Below are positions 1 to 7,140 of a stretch of 21,088 nt of DNA, in pieces. The DNA is taken from NCBI GenBank assembly GCA_003531115.1, contig DQHT01000053.1:2055-23142 (forward strand), in the 5' to 3' direction. The notes under the pieces are model-generated. The model worked only from the letters and a program-made list of their open reading frames with translations. It ran no database searches and was not told the DNA's origin. The DNA is from Bacteroidota bacterium (GTDB taxonomy: Bacteria; Bacteroidota; Bacteroidia; UBA8524). The stretch's first letter is position 1, and every line of letters begins with the position of its first letter. Both the position numbers and the translations under genes were made by a program.

Positions 1-45
1 CAAGGATTACCTTGAATAAGTAATCTCTATAAATCTCTGGCTTGT

Positions 46-79
46 AACCCCGGCATCGTTCTGATGTCGGGGTTTTTTT
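46..79 (+). terminator. Intrinsic terminator of an upstream gene, just before valS
   Basis: Bases 46-56 pair with 64-74 in an 11-bp stem (AACCCCGGCAT against ATGTCGGGGTT, with one G-T wobble), with a 7-base loop at 57-63. A run of seven T at 73-79 follows. This is a textbook rho-independent terminator on the + strand. It most simply ends a gene lying left of the window. Because it sits only 16 bases before the valS ATG it could instead act as an attenuator in a longer valS leader, but I see no competing anti-terminator sequence in bases 1-45. Confidence 0.85.
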
Positions 80-82
80 GGC

Positions 83-90
83 TAATTTCG
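83..90 (+). promoter_or_regulatory. Putative valS -7 promoter box (TAATTTCG)
   Basis: TAATTTCG resembles the Bacteroidota -7 consensus TAnnTTTG with one change. It lies directly after the terminator and ends 5 bases before the valS ATG at 96. A start site a few bases downstream of the box would give a nearly leaderless mRNA. A clear -33 TTTG element is not visible at the expected distance, so the call rests on the box, its position, and its similarity to the boxes before leuS and ftsX. Confidence 0.45.
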
Positions 91-95
91 CAGCG

Positions 96-2738
96 ATGGA
101 AATTGCAAAGACTTACCTTCCTGAAGCGGTAGAGAACAAATGGTATACCTATTGGAAAACGAAGGGCTATTTTAAAGCCGACGCGCTTAGCCCGAAACCC
201 AAGTACAGCATCGTTATTCCTCCTCCCAATGTCACCGGGGTATTGCACATGGGCCATATGCTCAACAATACCATTCAGGATGTGCTGATCCGTCATGCCC
301 GCATGAATGGCTTTGAAGCCTGCTGGGTGCCCGGAACCGACCATGCTTCCATAGCCACTGAGGCCAAGGTTGTTGAATTGCTCAAGTCGAAAGGTCTGGA
401 CAAAAAGCAGATCGGCCGTGAAAAATTCATGGAGCATGCTTTTGAATGGAAAGAAAAATATGGAGGAATTATTCTCCAGCAACTTGAACGTTTAGGCTGT
501 TCCTGCGACTGGGACCGCACGCGCTTTACCATGGAAGAAAAGCTGAGTGAGGCCGTGATCGATGTGTTTATCCATCTCCATAAAGAAGGGATGATCTACC
601 GCGGCGAACGTATGGTAAACTGGGATCCGGTAGGATTAACGGCACTTTCTGATGAAGAGGTTATTCCTGAAGAAAAGACCTTACGTCTCTATTATATCAA
701 TTACCCGCTGGTCGATGATCCATCAAAGTATGTGACCATAGCCACCTCACGTCCGGAAACCATCATGGCCGACGTGGCTATTTGTGTGCGTCCGGATGAC
801 GAGCGCTACCACCATCTTCATGGAAAAAAGGTTTATATCCCACTCATCAGACGCGAAATCCCGATCATACCGGATGACTATGTGAGCATTGATTTTGGAA
901 CCGGTTGTTTAAAAGTTACTCCGGCCCACGATAAAAACGACTTCGAACTCGGTAAAAAACACGGATTGGATATCATCAATATCCTCAACGAAAATGCGAC
1001 CCTGAATGAAAATGCTAAAATTTATGTGGGGCAGGACCGCTTTGTGGCCAGAAAGGGCATCGCAAAGGAACTGGAAGAAAAAGGCCATCTCCTGAAGGTA
1101 GAAGATTATGCTTCTCAATTAAACCTTTCGGAACGTACCAAGGCTGTGGTTGAACCGCGTATCAGCATGCAGTGGTTTGTGGATATGAAAAAGTTCATGG
1201 AACGGAATCCGGAAGTATTGGATGCCGTTATGAACGACGAGATCGCTTTGGTTCCTCCCAAATTTAAAAATACTTACCGCCACTGGATAGAAAATATCAA
1301 AGATTGGTGTATTTCCCGCCAACTGTGGTGGGGACAACGGATCCCGGCCTGGTACGCCCCGGATGGGACTTATGTAGTCGCCAAAACAGCAGAGGATGCC
1401 CTGGAAGCTTTTTCGAAACATGGTACTTCGCTTGATCGAAATGCTATTCGTCAGGACGAAGATGTGGTGGATACCTGGTTCTCTTCCTGGCTATGGCCCA
1501 TTTCTGTTTTTGATGGATTTGCTGACCCGGATAATGCCGATATCAAAGCCTTTTATCCAACCAGCACTTTGGTAACAGGTCCGGATATTATCTTCTTTTG
1601 GGTGGCACGTATGGTCATGGCCGGTTACGAATTCAGGGATCAAAAACCCTTTGATGCGGTGTATTTTACCGGGATCGTAAGAGATAAACAGGGAAGAAAG
1701 ATGTCCAAATCGCTGGGAAATTCGCCCGATGCGCTGGAACTGATGGACCGCTATGGAACGGATGGCGTGCGTATGGGTATTTTATTGGCAGCACCTGCAG
1801 GCAATGACCTCCTTTTTGATGAGTCAAAAGTGGAACAGGGCCGTAATTTCTGCAACAAGATATGGAACGCATTGCGTCTGGTAAAAGGTTGGGAACAAAG
1901 TGAAAATGCCGGTACAGACCGCCTGGAAGATGATCGTTTAGCAGGGGAGTGGTTTGATGCACGTATGGATGAGGTGATCACCCAACTGGAAGGAAATTTT
2001 AAAGAATTTAAACTGTCGGAGGGGTTGATGAACCTCTATAAACTGGTATGGGACGATTTCTGCTCCCAGTACCTGGAAATGGTAAAGCCGCCTTTTGGGG
2101 AAGCCATTTCCATGAGCACCTACCAGGCCACCGTGGAACGTTTTACTTCGCTGATGGCCTTGTGGCACCCCTATATGCCCTTTATAACGGAAGAGATCTA
2201 CCATCAACTCCTGGGCGACAAAGTTGAACTTCCCTTAATTGTAAGTCCTTATCCATCGAAAAAAGGAATCGTAGCTCCTCTCAGCGACCGTTTTCTTGAA
2301 ATCATTACCCAGGTTCGTAGTTTCCGCAATCAGAAAGGGATTTCTCCAAAACAGGCTCTGGATATTGGTATTCTTTGTTCGGATTCCCGCAGCCGTAAGG
2401 AATATGAACTGGCTTTGGGACTCATGCGCAAACTGGCGAATATCGGGGAAATCCGTTTTGTTACGGAAAAGGCAGGACAGGCGAATTCCTTCCTGATCGG
2501 CACCGATGAATTGTTCATTTTGATGGAAGAAGAAGTGGACGTTGAGGCCGAAACTGAACGTATCGAAAAGGAACTCCACTACCTCAAAGGTTTTTTGCAG
2601 GCTGTTGACAGCAAATTGGCGAATGAAAAGTTTGTAGCCAACGCCAAGGCCGACCTGGTAGAAAAAGAAAGACAAAAAAAGGCAGATGCTGAGCAAAAAA
2701 TTCGTTCCTTAGAAGATCGATTAAGTTCCCTGGTATGA
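96..2738 (+). CDS. valS: Valine--tRNA ligase (ValRS)
   Basis: Class I aminoacyl-tRNA synthetase that charges tRNA-Val in the cytoplasm. With the ATG at 96 it has 880 residues, in my recollection about usual for Bacteroidota. The reading frame extends to a TTG at 78, but that codon lies in the T-run of the preceding terminator, so ATG 96 is preferred. Seen in the protein: the HIGH-type signature HMGH at about residues 51-54 after the PPPNVTG strand, a central CP1 editing domain containing TSRPET and GTGCLKVTPAHD, the WFSSWLWP region, the KMSKS loop at about 535-539, an anticodon-binding domain, and a charged C-terminal coiled coil (about 810-880) typical of ValRS. The stop overlaps the start of the next gene by four bases (ATGA), so the barrel protein is probably co-transcribed. 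Confidence 0.97.
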   Translation: MEIAKTYLPEAVENKWYTYWKTKGYFKADALSPKPKYSIVIPPPNVTGVLHMGHMLNNTIQDVLIRHARMNGFEACWVPGTDHASIATEAKVVELLKSKGLDKKQIGREKFMEHAFEWKEKYGGIILQQLERLGCSCDWDRTRFTMEEKLSEAVIDVFIHLHKEGMIYRGERMVNWDPVGLTALSDEEVIPEEKTLRLYYINYPLVDDPSKYVTIATSRPETIMADVAICVRPDDERYHHLHGKKVYIPLIRREIPIIPDDYVSIDFGTGCLKVTPAHDKNDFELGKKHGLDIINILNENATLNENAKIYVGQDRFVARKGIAKELEEKGHLLKVEDYASQLNLSERTKAVVEPRISMQWFVDMKKFMERNPEVLDAVMNDEIALVPPKFKNTYRHWIENIKDWCISRQLWWGQRIPAWYAPDGTYVVAKTAEDALEAFSKHGTSLDRNAIRQDEDVVDTWFSSWLWPISVFDGFADPDNADIKAFYPTSTLVTGPDIIFFWVARMVMAGYEFRDQKPFDAVYFTGIVRDKQGRKMSKSLGNSPDALELMDRYGTDGVRMGILLAAPAGNDLLFDESKVEQGRNFCNKIWNALRLVKGWEQSENAGTDRLEDDRLAGEWFDARMDEVITQLEGNFKEFKLSEGLMNLYKLVWDDFCSQYLEMVKPPFGEAISMSTYQATVERFTSLMALWHPYMPFITEEIYHQLLGDKVELPLIVSPYPSKKGIVAPLSDRFLEIITQVRSFRNQKGISPKQALDIGILCSDSRSRKEYELALGLMRKLANIGEIRFVTEKAGQANSFLIGTDELFILMEEEVDVEAETERIEKELHYLKGFLQAVDSKLANEKFVANAKADLVEKERQKKADAEQKIRSLEDRLSSLV

Positions 2739-3493
2739 TAAAATATTCCCTGCTTTTCGTTTGGCTGGTAGTGAGCCAGGCATCACTTTTCGCTCAGGAA
2801 CACCAGAAACAACTTGGTCTTGGTGGCCAGGTGTATTATTCTTCCGTGTATTGGATGCAAAGTGAAGCCCCTGTCGATTCACTGAATACGATGGATAAAG
2901 GACTGGCAGGGATCAATCCGCAGGTCTGGTTTATCCGGGAATGGAAACGCTACAGTGTGCTTCAGGTTGGATTGCACTATTCGACCACAGGTTTTCAACG
3001 AAGGGCGGAGGATATTCAGTCGGGTGTTGTGTACCATCCTGATATCCCTAAAAGAACGGATAATCTGCAAGGCGACCCAAGGCATATCGACTTTATTTAC
3101 CGGGCGCATTATATCGGTCTGCCTGTTTTTTGGAATCGGGAGATCATTGCTTTACGCAAAACCATCAGCCTGCATTATTTCTTTACGCCGGGGATCAGTT
3201 TTGGCTTTCTGGTATACGATAAAACCATTGCCAGAACCAGGGGCTTTGGCTATGATGGTAAAAACCGATTTGCGGTAAACAACATCTACGATGGGAACCC
3301 CATTTCCATACAACTGCATTTAGGAGGAAGGGTGGAATATATGGTTGACGCCAGATACAGAACCCATATTCAGCCCGTAATTTCACTCCCCATCACCTCG
3401 GTTTTCAGGGGAGGTGACAAGGCTTATGTACCTTATGTCGGCGTGAATGTCGTGGTAAGCCGTATTTTGGGTAAGGAAATCATTCCGGATTAA
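2735..3493 (+). CDS. Secreted outer-membrane beta-barrel protein, function unknown
   Basis: A 252-residue protein with an N-terminal signal peptide: a hydrophobic stretch at residues 4-19 and a likely signal peptidase I site after SLFA (residue 20), leaving an N-terminal Gln as is common in this phylum. The rest alternates polar and hydrophobic/aromatic residues in short strands (for example GLGGQVYYSS, SVLQVGLHYSTTGF, ISIQLHLGGRVEYMV) and ends in strand-like PYVGVNVVVS. This fits the small outer-membrane barrel families (OMP_b-brl type) of Bacteroidota. No catalytic motif is recognisable. It overlaps the valS stop by four bases, so it is translationally coupled to a housekeeping gene to which it has no obvious functional link. 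The barrel assignment is by pattern only; the cargo or role is unknown. Confidence 0.8.
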   Translation: MIKYSLLFVWLVVSQASLFAQEHQKQLGLGGQVYYSSVYWMQSEAPVDSLNTMDKGLAGINPQVWFIREWKRYSVLQVGLHYSTTGFQRRAEDIQSGVVYHPDIPKRTDNLQGDPRHIDFIYRAHYIGLPVFWNREIIALRKTISLHYFFTPGISFGFLVYDKTIARTRGFGYDGKNRFAVNNIYDGNPISIQLHLGGRVEYMVDARYRTHIQPVISLPITSVFRGGDKAYVPYVGVNVVVSRILGKEIIPD

Positions 3494-3517
3494 ACCGCCA
3501 TTATCGCTAGTATTTTA

Positions 3518-3560
3518 ACCGAATTGTGACACAGATTTGACCGTACTGTGACCGAACTTT
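3518..3560. repeat. Short direct repeats upstream of the GxxExxY gene
   Basis: ACCGAATTGTGAC (3518-3530) recurs as ACCGTACTGTGAC (3540-3552) with two mismatches at a spacing of 22 bases. A partial third copy, ACCGAACTTT, begins at 3551. They lie in the 106-base gap between the barrel gene and the GxxExxY gene. They could be operator half-sites or remnants of repeat DNA carried with the downstream gene. Nothing else recognisable is in this gap, and no terminator hairpin is seen after the barrel gene. Confidence 0.45.
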
Positions 3561-3599
3561 CCGGGTAATCTGTTGAATTTTGTAGGGACTATCCATGAT

Positions 3600-3986
3600 A
3601 TGAAATCCCTGACAGAAAACGAAATTTCTTATAAAATCCGAGGCGCGATTTTCACAATTTATAACCGTCTAGGTCCAGGTTTGTTGGAATCTGTGTACGA
3701 ATCAACACTTTGTTATGAACTTGAAAAACTTGGTCTCCGTGTTAAGATGCAGGTTGGACTTCCGCTCATCTATGATAGTATTCATATGAAGACCGCCTAT
3801 CGAATAGATCTTTTGGTTGAAGGTAAAGTTATTATTGAAATCAAATCGGTTGAAAGACTCTTGGAGGTTCATCATAAGCAGCTGGTAACCTATTTGAGAC
3901 TATCAGGCTTGAAACTTGGGCTGCTGGTTAATTTTAATTCCGCTGAGATTGACAAATCCATTTTCAGGAAGGTGAACGATCTCTAG
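3600..3986 (+). CDS. GxxExxY family protein (PD-(D/E)XK nuclease-like)
   Basis: A 128-residue protein starting at the ATG at 3600; an in-frame TTG at 3573 would add nine unlikely residues. The family signature is visible as GLLESVY (G-x-x-E-x-x-Y) within RLGPGLLESVYE, followed by helix CYELEKLGL. Further on, RIDLLVEGKVIIEIKSVE supplies the D...E-x-K triad expected of a PD-(D/E)XK fold. The family has no settled function; nuclease activity is an inference from the fold. The gene is visibly richer in A/T, with more TTG, AAA and TAT codons, than valS or leuS on either side. It sits alone between convergent housekeeping genes and is followed by a phased inverted-repeat element, so it looks like an inserted cassette and not part of the valS operon. 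Confidence 0.88.
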   Translation: MKSLTENEISYKIRGAIFTIYNRLGPGLLESVYESTLCYELEKLGLRVKMQVGLPLIYDSIHMKTAYRIDLLVEGKVIIEIKSVERLLEVHHKQLVTYLRLSGLKLGLLVNFNSAEIDKSIFRKVNDL

Positions 3987-3994
3987 ATCCCTGA

Positions 3995-4093
3995 TTCCTT
4001 CAGATTAGCGCAGATTGGTACGCAGATTTAAGGAGATTAAAACGAATTTAATCTCCTTCGATCAGCGGGTCAATCACCTTAGATCTGCGGGAA
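3995..4093. repeat. 99-base imperfect palindrome of helically spaced GAT/ATC words
   Basis: The centre is at 4044: AAGGAGATTAAA (4030-4041) and TTTAATCTCCTT (4047-4058) are a perfect 12-bp inverted repeat around the loop ACGAA. Symmetry continues outward without a bulge to 3995/4093. I count 33 Watson-Crick pairs, 6 G-T pairs and 8 mismatches over 47 positions per arm. On the left arm GAT falls at 4003, 4013, 4025 and 4035; on the right arm ATC falls at 4051, 4061, 4073 and 4083, exact mirror positions at 10-12 base spacing. One further GAT (3993) and ATC (4094) are off by one base. Words such as GCGCAGATT, ATCAGCGGG and ATCTGCGGG recur. The element fills the gap between the ends of the GxxExxY gene and leuS. 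It may be a repetitive or mobile DNA unit, and as RNA a bidirectional hairpin. There is no T-run beside it. Confidence 0.8.
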
Positions 4094-4113
4094 ATCACGT
4101 TCCGCCAGACTAT

Positions 4114-7044
4114 TTAAACCACCACATTCACGATCCGCCCCTTAACAAAAACGAACTTTTTCAGCGTTTTACCTTCCAGCCATTTTTGAACGATCTCATT
4201 AGCCAAAACCAGCTTTTCAGCGTCTTCCTGGCTCATATCGAGGGGCATTTCAATTTGGGTACGGGTTTTCCCATTGATGGATATGGGGTAACTAAAGCTG
4301 TTTTCCACCAAAAAGGAAGCATCTAAGGCCGGGAACTGTTGTTGGGTTACTGAAAATCCATTTCCGATGCGCACCCATAACTCCTCAGCCACATGCGGGG
4401 CAAAAGGAGAAAGGAGAATAAGCATGGGTTCGAGGATCTCCCGCTTGTGGCATTTGAATCCGGATAATTCATTAACAGCGATCATAAAGGTGGAAACCGA
4501 GGTATTGAAAGAAAAACCTTCGATATCTTCTTTTACCTTTTTAATGGTCTTATGAAGGACTTTTAATTCGTCTTTGGTAGCAGGATCGTTATTGACCAGC
4601 GTTTCGTTGTTCTCACCTATATACAGTTTCCAGAGTTTGCCCAGAAAACGATAAACCCCTTCGATACCATTGGTATTCCACGGTTTGGCCATTTCCAACG
4701 GGCCGAGGAACATTTCGTACATCCGAAGCGTGTCGGCGCCGTATTTGGCAATGATCTCGTCCGGACTTACCACATTCCATTTGGACTTCGACATTTTTTC
4801 GACTTCGGGTTTAGTGGTAAATTTTAATGCCCTGTCAATTTTATTGCCTGAATAATCATAGGTCTCTCCATCAATAATGACTCCTCCATCGCAAATAAAA
4901 GCATAGGATTTACCAGTCTCTACCAAAGAACTGCTGAGATACTCCCTGATATTCAAAACGCTATTGCTCGTATTTTGGATCATAACATGACCAGAAGCAG
5001 TTCCCAAAGCGGTTTCCTTTTCGCGGTCTCTGATGCAGTCATGACTTATAAAGACTCTGGCGACACGTTTAGCCAATTTGATTGGACTTTGTAATCCTCC
5101 ATGTTCGTTTGCCAGGGACACTTCAATTTTGTCCTTATCTAAGCGATAATGAATAAACTCCGAAACCCCCTGAATCATCCCCTGATTAATCAATTTCTTA
5201 AAAGGTTCGTCCTCTTTTACGTACCCCAGATCATACAAAAACTTCATCCAGAAGCGGGCATAGAGGAGGTGTCCCGTAGCGTGCTCAGAACCACCGATAT
5301 AGAGGTCTACATTTTTCCAGTAATCGAGGGCTTCTTTGCTGGCAAATTCCCCAACATTTTTGGGATCCATATACCTTAAAAAATACCAGCTACTGCCTGC
5401 CCAGCCGGGCATGGTCGTGGTTTCGTATTTCCATCCTTTGGCACGGGCAAGGGGTGGATCTCCATCTTCGGTAGGGAGAAATTTATCGATCTCAGGCAGT
5501 ACAAGAGGCAGTTCCTTTTCTTCCAAAGCATAGGGGAGTCCATCGGAATAAGCCACCGGGATCGGCTCTCCCCAATAGCGCTGGCGGCCGAAGATGGCGT
5601 CGCGAAGGCGGTAATTGGTTTTGCCTTGTCCAAGGCCTTTTTCTTCCAGCTTGGTTATGCATTTTTTAATGGCAGCCTTAACATCCAGTCCATCCAGAAA
5701 GTCAGAATTAATGATAGTACCTTCTTTGGCATCATAGGAAGCTTCCTGTATGTCTAAATCTTCTTTTCCCTGAACCACCTGAATGATGGGCAGTTTAAAA
5801 TGTTTGGCGAAGGCATGGTCGCGGCTATCGTGACCGGGAACAGCCATGACGGCACCGGTTCCATAGCCTGCAAGAACATAATCGCCCACCCAGATCGGGA
5901 TGCGCTGGCCACTAAAGGGGTGCAGGGCATAGGCGCCGGTAAACTCTCCGGATATATTTTTCACATCGGCCATACGCTCCCTTTCGGTGCGGTTTTTTGC
6001 CTTGTTGATGTATTCGTTGATGACACTACGATGAGCGGCCGGGGTAATATCGGCAACCAGGGAATGCTCTGGAGCCAGGGTCAAAAAGCTTACGCCGAAC
6101 AGGGTGTCAGGGCGAGTGGTAAACACTTCGATGCTTTGATCACTGCCTTCTATGGCAAAATGAATGGAAGAACCTTCCGACTTCCCGATCCAGTTGCGTT
6201 GGGAGTCTTTGATGGAAGTGCTCCAGTCTATACGATCCAGTCCCTCAAGCAAACGTTCGGAGTATGCTGTAATGCGCAGGCTCCATTGCTTCATTTTTTT
6301 TCGTTCCACGGGATATCCACCCCGTTCACTCACACCTTCTTTTACCTCTTCATTGGCGAGCACCGTGCCCAAAGCAGGGCACCAGTTAACATAGGTTTCG
6401 CTCAGGTAAGCCAGCCGGAAATTGAGCAGGAACTCATTTTTCTGTGATCCGGTGAAGTTTTGCCATTCATCCTCGGAAAAGGCCGGGATATCTACCTCAA
6501 AACCACCTGTAAGCGCCTGATCATCATTCCCTAAAAAGCCCCTCTTTTCTAGTTGGGCAACAAGGGTGTCGATCGGTTCCGCTTTATTGCTCACCGGATT
6601 ATACCAGGAATTAAAAAGTTTCAGGAAGATCCACTGGGTCCATTTATAATAGTCGGGTTCGCAGGTGCGCACTTCGCGGTCCCAGTCGAAACTGAAACCG
6701 ATCTTATCCAGTTGTTCCCGGTAGCGGGCAATATTTTCGCGGGTGGTGATAGCGGGGTGTTGTCCGGTTTGGATGGCATATTGTTCGGCAGGCAAACCAA
6801 AAGCGTCATAACCCATGGGGTGCAATACATTAAATCCCTGCAGGCGTTTAAAGCGGGCATAGATATCGGAAGCTATATATCCCAGCGGGTGGCCAACATG
6901 TAATCCTGCTCCCGAAGGGTAAGGGAACATGTCGAGCACATAAAATTTTTCTTTACTGCTGTCGTTCGAAGCTGCATTTACTTTTTTCGCCGCCCATTCG
7001 TCTTGCCATCGTTTTTCAAAAGTTGCCGGATCGTAGTTTGCCAT
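4114..7044 (-). CDS. leuS: Leucine--tRNA ligase (LeuRS)
   Basis: Class I synthetase charging tRNA-Leu. The ATG at 7044 gives 976 residues; a TTG three codons upstream is less likely. Visible landmarks: the HIGH-type motif HVGH at about 49-52 after DMFPYPSGAGL, an insertion with the zinc-site-like region NWCPALGTVLANEEV, the CP1 editing domain with TTRPDTLFG and GTGAVMAVPGHDSRD (the conserved TRPDT and AVP...D elements), the catalytic RQRYWGEPIP and GSSWYFLRYMDP segments, and KMSKS at about 750-754. The C-terminal anticodon and tail domains end in KFVFVKGRIVNVVV. The segment between LINQGMIQG and KMSKS (about residues 626-749) is some 50 residues longer than I recall for relatives and is poorly recognisable. 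The gene is divergent from ftsX, with boxes on both strands between them, and converges on the GxxExxY cassette. Confidence 0.96.
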   Translation of the reverse strand: MANYDPATFEKRWQDEWAAKKVNAASNDSSKEKFYVLDMFPYPSGAGLHVGHPLGYIASDIYARFKRLQGFNVLHPMGYDAFGLPAEQYAIQTGQHPAITTRENIARYREQLDKIGFSFDWDREVRTCEPDYYKWTQWIFLKLFNSWYNPVSNKAEPIDTLVAQLEKRGFLGNDDQALTGGFEVDIPAFSEDEWQNFTGSQKNEFLLNFRLAYLSETYVNWCPALGTVLANEEVKEGVSERGGYPVERKKMKQWSLRITAYSERLLEGLDRIDWSTSIKDSQRNWIGKSEGSSIHFAIEGSDQSIEVFTTRPDTLFGVSFLTLAPEHSLVADITPAAHRSVINEYINKAKNRTERERMADVKNISGEFTGAYALHPFSGQRIPIWVGDYVLAGYGTGAVMAVPGHDSRDHAFAKHFKLPIIQVVQGKEDLDIQEASYDAKEGTIINSDFLDGLDVKAAIKKCITKLEEKGLGQGKTNYRLRDAIFGRQRYWGEPIPVAYSDGLPYALEEKELPLVLPEIDKFLPTEDGDPPLARAKGWKYETTTMPGWAGSSWYFLRYMDPKNVGEFASKEALDYWKNVDLYIGGSEHATGHLLYARFWMKFLYDLGYVKEDEPFKKLINQGMIQGVSEFIHYRLDKDKIEVSLANEHGGLQSPIKLAKRVARVFISHDCIRDREKETALGTASGHVMIQNTSNSVLNIREYLSSSLVETGKSYAFICDGGVIIDGETYDYSGNKIDRALKFTTKPEVEKMSKSKWNVVSPDEIIAKYGADTLRMYEMFLGPLEMAKPWNTNGIEGVYRFLGKLWKLYIGENNETLVNNDPATKDELKVLHKTIKKVKEDIEGFSFNTSVSTFMIAVNELSGFKCHKREILEPMLILLSPFAPHVAEELWVRIGNGFSVTQQQFPALDASFLVENSFSYPISINGKTRTQIEMPLDMSQEDAEKLVLANEIVQKWLEGKTLKKFVFVKGRIVNVVV

Positions 7045-7063
7045 GGTATTCAAATTCTGGCTG

Positions 7064-7071
7064 CGAATTTA
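7064..7071 (-). promoter_or_regulatory. Putative leuS -7 promoter box (TAAATTCG)
   Basis: On the - strand the box reads TAAATTCG and is followed by CAGCC. It is 20 bases before the leuS ATG, which predicts a 5' leader of about 14 bases. It matches TAnnTTTG with one change and shares TAnnTTCGCA with the valS and ftsX boxes. A weak -33 candidate (TTCG) lies about 21 bases upstream. Confidence 0.5.
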
Positions 7072-7110
7072 AGCAAAGCAGTCCATGATGGCGAATGTGC
7101 AAATAATGGC

Positions 7111-7118
7111 TATTTTCG
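7111..7118 (+). promoter_or_regulatory. Putative ftsX operon -7 promoter box (TATTTTCG)
   Basis: TATTTTCG followed by CA, 22 bases before the GTG start at 7141. It faces away from the leuS box 40 bases to the left, so the two promoters would share the 7072-7110 segment for their upstream contacts. No clear -33 TTTG is seen, so confidence is moderate. Confidence 0.5.
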
Positions 7119-7140
7119 CAAGCGAGAGTCCATAAAAATT

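Noticed and set aside
1..45. Possible tRNA or T-box leader before valS
   Set aside because: Only a short CAAGG/CCTTG inverted repeat at 1-14 is seen. No cloverleaf, CCA end, T-box sequence or anti-terminator could be drawn.
78..95. TTG start for valS at 78, adding six residues
   Set aside because: The codon lies in the T-run of the terminator and upstream of the likely transcription start; ATG 96 fits the family N-terminus.
2235..2696. 153-codon - strand frame inside valS
   Set aside because: Antisense to the ValRS C-terminal coiled coil; low-complexity Phe/Leu-rich translation typical of a shadow frame.
3518..3560. CRISPR-like repeat cluster
   Set aside because: Only two imperfect 13-base copies and a fragment; no spacers, no cas genes.
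4030..4058. Inverted repeat as a simple rho-independent terminator
   Set aside because: The stem is strong but neither strand has a T-run after it, and the symmetry extends much further than a terminator needs.
5800..6447. 215-codon open frame on the + strand inside leuS
   Set aside because: It is antisense to the conserved catalytic and editing parts of LeuRS, has no recognisable motif, and reflects codon bias.
7003..7140. N-terminal extension of FtsX from TTG 7003
   Set aside because: The added residues are antisense leuS and lie upstream of the promoter box; FtsX normally begins with a short basic stretch before TM1.
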